Assembly: GCA_964634465.1 (NCBI GenBank)
Contig: CAZWLY010000009.1
Coordinates: 152,834-216,833 of the forward strand
Length of the DNA stretch: 64,000 nt
Reading direction: 5' to 3'
Source of the DNA: CAZWLY01 sp964634465
Lineage (GTDB): Bacteria; Desulfobacterota; Desulfarculia; G963662305
Part shown: positions 58,894-64,000 of the stretch, piece after piece
Layout of the letters: each line of letters opens with the position of its first letter
Position numbering within the stretch: the first letter of the stretch is position 1
Program-made: the position numbers and the translations under genes
The notes under the pieces: model-generated
Told to the model about the DNA's origin: nothing
Databases searched by the model: none
Seen by the model: the letters and a program-made list of their open reading frames with translations, nothing else

Positions 58894-60321
58894 TCAGCCG
58901 TCCAGCCTCTTTTTGAGTATCTCGTTGACCATCCGGGGGTTGGCCTGCCCCTTGGTCATCTTCATCACCTGGCCGACGAAGAAACCGAATACTTTCTTCT
59001 TGCCGGCCTTGTACTTCTCCACGTTGTCCGGGTTTTCGGCCAGGACCTTTTCGACCATCGCCTCCAGTTCGGAGGCGTCGGAGATCTGCTTGAGCCCCTT
59101 GGCCTCGATGATCGCCTGGGGACCCTCGCCGGTTTCGGTCATGGCCGCGAAGACCTCTTTGGCCATCTTGCCCGAGATGGCGCCCTCGTCGATCAGCCTG
59201 ATCAACTCGCCCAATCTCTCCGGGCCGACCTTGAAGTCGGTCAGGCCGTCGCCCTCCTTCAGCGCGGCCAACACCTCGGTCATGATCCAGTTGCTGGCCG
59301 CCTTGGCGTTGCCCGAGGCCTTGGCCGTCGCCTCGAAGTAGTCGGCCACGGCCCGGTCTTCGGTCAGGACGGCGATGTCGTATTCGGGCAGCCGGTATTC
59401 CTCCTGGAACCGCCGCCGCTTGGCCTCGGGTAGCTCGGGCAGCTCCGATTCGACCCGCTCGATCCAGGCCTTGTCGATCACCACCGGAATGAGGTCGGGA
59501 TCGGGGAAGTAGCGGTAGTCGTGGGCCTCCTCCTTGCCGCGCATGGAGAAGGTCTCGCCCTTGCCCGCGTCCCAGAGGCGGGTCTCCTGGATGACCTCGC
59601 CGCCGCTCTCCAGGATGGCCCGTTGGCGGCGGATCTCGAAGTCCAGGCCGCGCTGGACGGCCTTGAACGAGTTCAGGTTCTTGATCTCGGTCCGGGTGCC
59701 GAACTTGTCCGACCCGACCGGCCTCAGCGAGATGTTGGCGTCGCAGCGCAGCGACCCTTCCTCCATGTTGCCGTCGCAGATGTCCAGATACCGGACCAGC
59801 TCCCGAAGCTGTTTCAGGTAGGCGTGGGCCTCCTCGGGGGAGCGGATGTCCGGCTCGGAGACGATCTCGATCAAGGGGGTGCCGCAGCGATTGAGATCGA
59901 CGTGGGACACGGGCGAGAACTCGTCGTGGACCAGTTTGCCCGCGTCTTCCTCCAGGTGGCAGCGGGTGATGCCGATGCGCTTGGTCTGGCCGTTGACGGT
60001 GATGTTGATGTGGCCGTGCTCGGCCAAGGGCAGCTCGTACTGGCTGATCTGGTAGCCCTTGGGCAGATCCGGGTAGAAGTAGTTCTTGCGGGCGAAGACC
60101 GAGTGGGCGGCGATGGTACAGTTGGCGGCCAGGCCCAGCCGGATGATGAACTCGATCGCCTTTTTGTTCACCTTCGGCAAGGTGCCGGGCATGCCCAAGC
60201 AGATCGGGCAGACCTGGCTGTTCGGCGCCGCGCCGAAGGCGGTCGAGCAGGAACAGAATATCTTGGAGTCGGTTTTAAGTTGGGCGTGGACCTCAAGACC
60301 GATTACCGGTTCGTAATCCAT
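58894..60321 (-). CDS. gatB: Asp-tRNA(Asn)/Glu-tRNA(Gln) amidotransferase subunit B
   Basis: A 475-residue GatB of normal length. MDYEPVIGLEVHAQL is the conserved start; the cradle domain follows with CPICLGMPGTLP, YFYPDLPKGYQISQYE and HLEEDAGKLVHD, and the C-terminal YqeY-like domain ends NPRMVNEILKKRL. ATG 60321 is clear, since upstream in-frame codons are unlike the family. It transamidates mischarged tRNA, together with GatA and GatC encoded elsewhere. Its presence suggests that the genome lacks GlnRS, AsnRS or both. Confidence 0.96.
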   Translation of the reverse strand: MDYEPVIGLEVHAQLKTDSKIFCSCSTAFGAAPNSQVCPICLGMPGTLPKVNKKAIEFIIRLGLAANCTIAAHSVFARKNYFYPDLPKGYQISQYELPLAEHGHINITVNGQTKRIGITRCHLEEDAGKLVHDEFSPVSHVDLNRCGTPLIEIVSEPDIRSPEEAHAYLKQLRELVRYLDICDGNMEEGSLRCDANISLRPVGSDKFGTRTEIKNLNSFKAVQRGLDFEIRRQRAILESGGEVIQETRLWDAGKGETFSMRGKEEAHDYRYFPDPDLIPVVIDKAWIERVESELPELPEAKRRRFQEEYRLPEYDIAVLTEDRAVADYFEATAKASGNAKAASNWIMTEVLAALKEGDGLTDFKVGPERLGELIRLIDEGAISGKMAKEVFAAMTETGEGPQAIIEAKGLKQISDASELEAMVEKVLAENPDNVEKYKAGKKKVFGFFVGQVMKMTKGQANPRMVNEILKKRLDG

Positions 60322-60422
60322 GGCGTCTGGTTTCCCTTTTTTACTTTCGGCTCTGACCGTTTTCCGGCAACATATCATTACCGGTTCGGCCTTGGCAAGT
60401 GGAGTCGAGGCGCAAAAAGACG

Positions 60423-60454
60423 TTGACTTTTTGAGCTTGAACTGATAATCACAA
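60423..60454 (+). promoter_or_regulatory. Probable atp promoter with a Rex-like half-site
   Basis: TTGACT (60423-60428) and GATAAT (60444-60449, 15-nt spacer) form a promoter. Overlapping the -10, TTGAAC-N6-TCACAA (60437-60454) matches the right half of the Rex consensus TTGTGA-N6-TCACAA fully and the left half at three of six bases. Rex encoded downstream could repress this operon. Confidence 0.45.
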
Positions 60455-60472
60455 GCGCTGAGGTGAGCGCCG

Positions 60473-60691
60473 CTGGACCCTAAGAAGCGAGAGCACTGGC
60501 GCATGCTGGCGATGGCGAGCTCCATGGGAATCGCCATGGTCCTGGCGACAGTTATAGGCTTGGCCATCGGTTACTTCTTGGACAAGTGGCTCGACACCTC
60601 GCCTTGGCTGACGATGATCTTCCTGATAATCGGCATCATCGCCGGTTTCAGGAACCTCTATATGATCGGCAAAAGGAGCCAAAAGCAGTGA
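60473..60691 (+). CDS. AtpZ/AtpI-type small ATP synthase accessory protein (apparent CTG start)
   Basis: A 72-residue two-helix membrane protein: SSMGIAMVLATVIGLAIGYF, then DTSPWLTMIFLIIGIIAGF and a basic tail, the layout of the small F1Fo assembly protein. The first plausible ATG (60503) has no ribosome site and cuts off conserved-looking residues. In frame upstream lies CTG 60473, giving an N-terminus DPKKREHWRMLAM typical of the family, with GAGGTG six to seven nt before it and a TGA stop three codons further upstream. I therefore annotate the CTG start, with ATG 60503 as the alternative. The gene overlaps the next one (GTGA). Confidence 0.7.
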   Translation: MDPKKREHWRMLAMASSMGIAMVLATVIGLAIGYFLDKWLDTSPWLTMIFLIIGIIAGFRNLYMIGKRSQKQ

Positions 60692-61083
60692 GCCGCGACG
60701 GCCTTCAGCAGCAACTGACCGCCGGGATGACTCTGCGCAACTGGCTGTTGTTGGCCGGACTTTCCGCGGCCAGCCTCGCTTTCTGGGACCTCAAGTTCAG
60801 CCTGGGCGTCCTGGCGGGCGGACTGGTGTCGATCGCCAACTTCGGCCTCTTGCGCCGGGTGTTGCTCCGCCAGTTCGAGCCGGGTCGCCGCCCCTCGGTC
60901 AGCGGGGTGCTGATCCGCTATTATCTGCGCTTCGCCGGCACGGCGGTCATTCTTCTCGTTCTTCTGAAGTACCATCTGGTCGGCGCCATCGGGCTGTTGG
61001 TCGGCCTGTCGGTGATCGTTTTGAACCTGACCATGACCGGGCTGATGCTCTTTCGCAGGGCCAAGCTCAAGGAGGCTCATTAG
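60688..61083 (+). CDS. atpI: ATP synthase subunit I family protein
   Basis: A 131-residue membrane protein with four hydrophobic helices (from LLLAGLSAASLAF to LLVGLSVIVLNLTMTGLM) and a basic end. GTG 60688 is the start, with AAAAGGAG about 10 nt upstream and a four-base overlap with the preceding stop. Subunit I helps assemble the c-ring. It is followed 3 nt later by atpB. Confidence 0.82.
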   Translation: MSRDGLQQQLTAGMTLRNWLLLAGLSAASLAFWDLKFSLGVLAGGLVSIANFGLLRRVLLRQFEPGRRPSVSGVLIRYYLRFAGTAVILLVLLKYHLVGAIGLLVGLSVIVLNLTMTGLMLFRRAKLKEAH

Positions 61084-61086
61084 GTT

Positions 61087-61776
61087 ATGGAGCACCCGAT
61101 TCTCTTCCTGACCAAGCTTTTCGAGCTCTTCGGGCTGGGCGATTTCGCCCACCACTATCCCTGGGTAATCTATTCTTGGCTGGTGATGCTCATCCTGGTG
61201 GTGCTGGGCAAGTTGGCCACCTCCAGCGTCCAGTTGGTGCCCACCGGCGTCCAGAACGTCTTTGAGCCGATCATCGAGGGCCTGGAGAACTTCGCCGTGG
61301 ACGTCATGGGCGAAGAGGGACGGCCCTATTTTCCGCTGATCGCCACCCTGTTCATCTACATCTTCGTGATGAACCTGATGGGGCTGATTCCGGGCATGTT
61401 CTCCTCCACGGCCAATCTGAACACCACGCTGTCGATGGCCCTGGTGGTCTTTTTCATGACCCACTACATCGGCATCCGCCGCCACGGCTTCAAGTACGTC
61501 AAGCACTTCATGGGTCCGGTGTGGTGGCTCTCTCCGCTGATGATCCCCATCGAGGTCATCAGCCACCTCTCCCGGGTCCTGTCGCTGACCTTCCGACTCT
61601 TCGGCAACATCTTCGCCGAGGAGTTGGTGCTGGCCATCCTGATGATGCTGGCCGGCCATTTCTTGGCGCCGTTCCCGCTCATTTTCCTGTTCCTGTTCAA
61701 CTCCTTCGTCCAGGCGTTCATCTTCACCATGCTGACGATGATGTACCTGTCCGGAGCCATCGAGGAGGCCCACTGA
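61087..61776 (+). CDS. atpB: ATP synthase Fo subunit a
   Basis: A 229-residue membrane protein with the essential arginine in LSLTFRLFGNIFAEEL and a conserved N-terminal half (FPLIATLFIYIFVMNLMGLI). Its length is that of delta-proteobacterial a subunits. It forms the two half-channels beside the c-ring. The b, delta and F1 subunit genes are not in this window, in line with the split atp clusters common in this lineage. Confidence 0.95.
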   Translation: MEHPILFLTKLFELFGLGDFAHHYPWVIYSWLVMLILVVLGKLATSSVQLVPTGVQNVFEPIIEGLENFAVDVMGEEGRPYFPLIATLFIYIFVMNLMGLIPGMFSSTANLNTTLSMALVVFFMTHYIGIRRHGFKYVKHFMGPVWWLSPLMIPIEVISHLSRVLSLTFRLFGNIFAEELVLAILMMLAGHFLAPFPLIFLFLFNSFVQAFIFTMLTMMYLSGAIEEAH

Positions 61777-61848
61777 GAGGCGTCCTAATGGATATGTTTT
61801 GGAAGAAGGCTTGCGCTGTAACCGTTTGATCGATGGAGGAATCCTAGC

Positions 61849-62220
61849 ATGAAGAAGCTGACTCTGATCGCGACCGCAACCCTCATGATGGTCCTGGGTA
61901 TGGCCGCCGCCGCCTTTGCCGCCGACCCGACGACCCAGGTGGCCGGCTTGAAGCTGTTCGTGGCCACCGTGACCGCCGCCGGCTTCGGCGTCGGCATCGC
62001 CGCCTTTGGCTGCGGCATCGGCCAGGGCATCGCCGTCAAGGGTGCCGTCGAGGGCACCGCCCGCAACCCCGAGGCCTCCGGTAAGATCACCGTGACTATG
62101 CTCATCGGTCTGGCCCTGATCGAGTCTCTGTGTATTTACGCTCTGGTCGTGGCCCTGATTCTGCTGTACGCCTACCCGATGGCCGCTCCCGTGGCCAAGT
62201 TCGTCGGCCTGGGCGTCTAA
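61849..62220 (+). CDS. atpE: ATP synthase Fo subunit c
   Basis: A 123-residue c subunit, longer than the usual 75-90 because of an N-terminal signal-like extension (MKKLTLIATATLMMVLGM up to AFAADP, probably cleaved near residue 25). The two hairpin helices contain GIGQG (Q59), the loop ARNPEA and the ion-binding E92-S93 in LIESLCIYALVV. The Q/E/S combination resembles Na+-binding c subunits, though the usual following Thr is Leu here. A strong terminator follows. Confidence 0.95.
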   Translation: MKKLTLIATATLMMVLGMAAAAFAADPTTQVAGLKLFVATVTAAGFGVGIAAFGCGIGQGIAVKGAVEGTARNPEASGKITVTMLIGLALIESLCIYALVVALILLYAYPMAAPVAKFVGLGV

Positions 62221-62234
62221 ATCGGTGCAAATAG

Positions 62235-62260
62235 AGGGGTCGCCTTCGGGCGGCCCCTTT
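62235..62260 (+). terminator. Rho-independent terminator of the atp operon
   Basis: AGGGGTCGCC and GGCGGCCCCT form a 10-bp stem with one wobble pair, closed by a stable TTCG loop and followed by TTTGAT. It begins 15 nt after the atpE stop. Confidence 0.88.
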
Positions 62261-62271
62261 GATACAATCTC

Positions 62272-62289
62272 ATGTGATTGAGTTCACGT
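62272..62289. promoter_or_regulatory. Rex operator upstream of rex
   Basis: The 18-bp site ATGTGATTGAGTTCACGT agrees with the Rex consensus (TTGTGAA-N4-TTCACAA) at 10 of 14 defined positions, including both core GTGA/TCAC arms. It ends 17 nt before the rex start codon, so Rex probably represses its own gene when NADH is low. Confidence 0.75.
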
Positions 62290-62306
62290 ACATCTAGGAG
62301 CGATCC

Positions 62307-62936
62307 ATGAAGACGCCGCGGGTTCCGGCCGCCACCATCAATCGTCTCTCGCTCTACGCTCGTGAACTGGAGGCCCTTCAAACCGAGGGAGTGGAGGTCG
62401 TCTCCTCGGAGAAGGTGGCCGAGCTGTGCCGGGTCAACCCGGCCCAGGTGCGCAAGGACCTGGCCTACTTCGGCGAGTTCGGAGTTCGCGGGGTGGGCTA
62501 CTACGTTCGTGAGCTGCTGTTCGAAATCAGGAAAATCTTGGGGCTGAACAGGACCTGGAACCTGGCCATCATCGGCATGGGCAACCTGGGCCGGGCCCTG
62601 GTGGCCCACGAGAACTTCGCCATGTCCGGTTATCACTTCGTGGCCGCCCTGGACTGCGACCCGGACAAGATCGGCTTCCCGGTCTCGGAGAATCTGGTCA
62701 TCGAGGAAAACCGGGACATGGTGCAAATACTGAACGAGCGCCAGGTCGATATCGCCGTCATCACCACCCCGCCCGATCGAGCCCAGGCCGTGGCCAACAA
62801 GGTGATCGAGTCCAACGTCCGGGCGATTTTGAACTTCGCTCCGGTTCAGCTCAAGGTGCCCGAGGGATTCATCGTGGAGAACGTGGACTTCACGGTGAAA
62901 CTGGACAACCTGGCCTACCACCTGACTTCCCGCTGA
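62307..62936 (+). CDS. rex: Redox-sensing transcriptional repressor Rex
   Basis: A 209-residue Rex of normal length. The winged helix occupies residues 1-80 (VSSEKVAELCRVNPAQVRKD, then FGEFGVRGVGYYV), and the Rossmann domain carries the NAD(H) loop IIGMGNLGRAL. The domain-swapped C-terminal helix ends NLAYHLTSR. Rex binds DNA when the NADH/NAD+ ratio is low and in sulfate reducers controls ATP synthase and sulfate-reduction genes. It lies directly downstream of the atp cluster, whose promoter carries a degenerate Rex-like site. Confidence 0.95.
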   Translation: MKTPRVPAATINRLSLYARELEALQTEGVEVVSSEKVAELCRVNPAQVRKDLAYFGEFGVRGVGYYVRELLFEIRKILGLNRTWNLAIIGMGNLGRALVAHENFAMSGYHFVAALDCDPDKIGFPVSENLVIEENRDMVQILNERQVDIAVITTPPDRAQAVANKVIESNVRAILNFAPVQLKVPEGFIVENVDFTVKLDNLAYHLTSR

Positions 62937-62962
62937 GACCCGGCTGTCCCCCGATCTCCTCG

Positions 62963-63004
62963 AACCACCGCGGGGCGTCATTACCCGCCGCTTGCGGCGA
63001 AGAA
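62963..63004. repeat. GC-rich palindromic intergenic repeat, copy C
   Basis: One GGGGCGTCATTACCC unit followed by CGCCGCTTGCGGCG and AAGAA; its last 21 bases are identical to copy B. It lies 27 nt after rex in the 196-nt gap before the B3/4-domain gene. Confidence 0.65.
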
Positions 63005-63132
63005 GGACGACTCCGCGTCTGCCCCGACGCTCCGCCGCCCTGGGGGTGTTCATCCAGCCGGCGACGGGTGCGGGCCGGTCATGGTAAGATGGCTATCGTC
63101 ACCACTTACCCGACTGGATTGAGGAGGCGGCC

Positions 63133-63804
63133 ATGGTTAGCGTCACCCAGGCTTGGCAAAGGGACCACCCCGGTGCGGCGGTGGGTCTCTTGGCTTTGAC
63201 CAGCGCTTCGAACCCCCGGAGTCATCCTCGCCTTGAGGAGCAAAAAGCGGCCCTGGAGGCCGCCTTCCGGCGACGCTTCGCCGACCGGGCCGCGATCAAG
63301 GCCCTGCCGACCTGCCAGGCCTATAGCGTCTATTACAAACGGTTCAAAAAGACCTACATCGTCCAACACCAACTGGAGACGATCGCCCTCAGGGGCCGGT
63401 CGTTGCCTCGAGTTTCGGCCCTGGTCGATGCCATGTTCATGGCCGAGCTCAAGAATCAACTGCTCACCGCCGGCCACGACCTGGACAAGCTGACGCCGCC
63501 GATTGCGATCGATTCGGCCCGGGGCGGGGAGGTGTATGTCGCTCTCAACGGCAAGGAGCAGACGATCAAGGCCGGCGACATGTTTCTGATCGACGCTCAG
63601 GGGCCGGTCAACTGCGTGGTTTACGGCCCGGACTCGAAGACGGCCATCGGCCCGGAGACGAAGCGGGTTCTCTACATCACCTACACCCCGGCCGGCATCG
63701 ACCCGGCGGCCGTCGAGGAGCACCTGGGGGACATCGAGGCCAACGTGAGAATCGCCTCGCCTGAAGTGAGGGTGGAGTTGAGAGAGGTGATTACGGCCGG
63801 CTGA
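63133..63804 (+). CDS. B3/4 (tRNA-binding/editing) domain protein
   Basis: A 223-residue stand-alone B3/4-domain protein, the fold of the editing module of phenylalanyl-tRNA synthetase beta. YYKRFKKTYIVQHQLETIAL, then RGRSLPRVSALVDAMFMAEL is the characteristic stretch. ATG 63133 has a strong GAGGAGG site. Stand-alone members are widespread but mostly untested; a role in hydrolysing misacylated tRNA or binding a small molecule has been suggested by fold only. It is monocistronic by spacing; a CCCCGGCCGGGG palindrome (63814) follows it. Confidence 0.8.
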   Translation: MVSVTQAWQRDHPGAAVGLLALTSASNPRSHPRLEEQKAALEAAFRRRFADRAAIKALPTCQAYSVYYKRFKKTYIVQHQLETIALRGRSLPRVSALVDAMFMAELKNQLLTAGHDLDKLTPPIAIDSARGGEVYVALNGKEQTIKAGDMFLIDAQGPVNCVVYGPDSKTAIGPETKRVLYITYTPAGIDPAAVEEHLGDIEANVRIASPEVRVELREVITAG

Positions 63805-63866
63805 GAGGCGCGGCCCCGGCCGGGGGCTGTCAGGCCTCGGTCGCTTCGAGGTAGGACATTAACAAC

Positions 63867-64000
63867 TTACGGAAAGCAGGGGTTATTAGAGGCTATCCCA
63901 CTGTGCGGGGCGATCATCTCGACGCCGATGGCCGCCAACCAGCGGTCCAGCGGGTCGGAGTCATAGGCCTTGTCGCCGATGATTCGCTTCGGAAGTTTGA
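63867..64000 (-). mobile_element. IS5-type transposase fragment (runs off window)
   Basis: Minus-strand translation from the right edge reads KLPKRIIGDKAYDSDPLD, then AAIGVEMIAPHSG and a stop at 63867. The IGDKAYDSD and IAPH motifs belong to the DDE domain of IS5-family transposases. Complete enzymes continue well past IAPH with a YRRRWxIERxF segment, which is missing, so the C-terminus is truncated here. The rest of the element lies beyond the window. Confidence 0.75.

Noticed and set aside
54037..63004. CRISPR array
   Set aside because: The repeats are far apart or are immediate short palindromic units without unique spacers of regular length.

Overview
The window comes from a GC-rich bacterium, most likely a sulfate-reducing member of the Desulfobacterota. 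The main evidence is a complete quinone reductase complex (Qrc: multihaem cytochrome, molybdopterin-fold protein, FeS protein, NrfD-type protein; 44653-49593). Qrc is characteristic of sulfate reducers that feed periplasmic electrons into menaquinone. The redox repressor Rex beside a split F-type ATP synthase cluster (atpZ/I-B-E without the F1 genes) and two branched-chain-type ABC transporters inside acyl-CoA catabolic clusters fit the same lineage. The species cannot be read from the sequence.

Region 1 (1-20687) looks like a catabolic locus for a small N-containing, probably cyclic, compound. It holds a hydantoinase/oxoprolinase-family protein with its DUF917 partner and an Lrp-type regulator on the minus strand. 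The plus strand then carries a dihydropyrimidinase-like amidohydrolase, an EthD protein, an FAD oxidoreductase, a full Liv-type transporter and an MmgE/PrpD protein. A second (AtzA/SAH-deaminase-like) amidohydrolase and a nucleobase-type deaminase follow. The locus ends with a three-step module (LeuC/LeuD-like hydratase, CaiB-type CoA transferase, HMG-CoA-lyase-like enzyme) and a HutC-type GntR regulator. Two promoters share an identical long motif, which suggests co-regulation. A bacterial paraoxonase-like arylesterase (21141-22202) separates this region from the next.

Region 2 (22255-37539, all minus strand) reads as one acyl-CoA catabolic regulon. A tandem double-TetR regulator is followed by SDR, enoyl-CoA hydratase, iron-sulfur flavoprotein, acyl-CoA ligase, a second complete Liv transporter, two KAS III-fold paralogues around a second acyl-CoA ligase, a MaoC hydratase and an alpha/beta hydrolase. 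One KAS III paralogue keeps the catalytic Cys and the other has lost it. Related inverted-repeat elements lie upstream of the TetR gene and of the SDR gene.

Region 3 (37932-64000) is mostly housekeeping and energy metabolism: a class II aldolase, CDP-alcohol phosphatidyltransferase, DUF3108 protein, tRNA-Arg(TCT), MHS-type transporter, an unassigned alpha/beta-hydrolase-like protein, LOG protein and TatA. The Qrc operon follows, with an extra 51-residue membrane protein, then HAD phosphatase, two small proteins, SucCD, an XRE/ImmA-type pair, PfkB kinase, a 3-hydroxyacyl-CoA dehydrogenase/enoyl-CoA hydratase fusion, GatB, the Fo part of ATP synthase, Rex with an operator in front of its own gene, and a B3/4-domain protein. 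The window ends in a fragment of an IS5-type transposase. Three intergenic gaps in this region share a short GC-rich palindromic repeat. No rRNA, CRISPR array or intact mobile element was seen.
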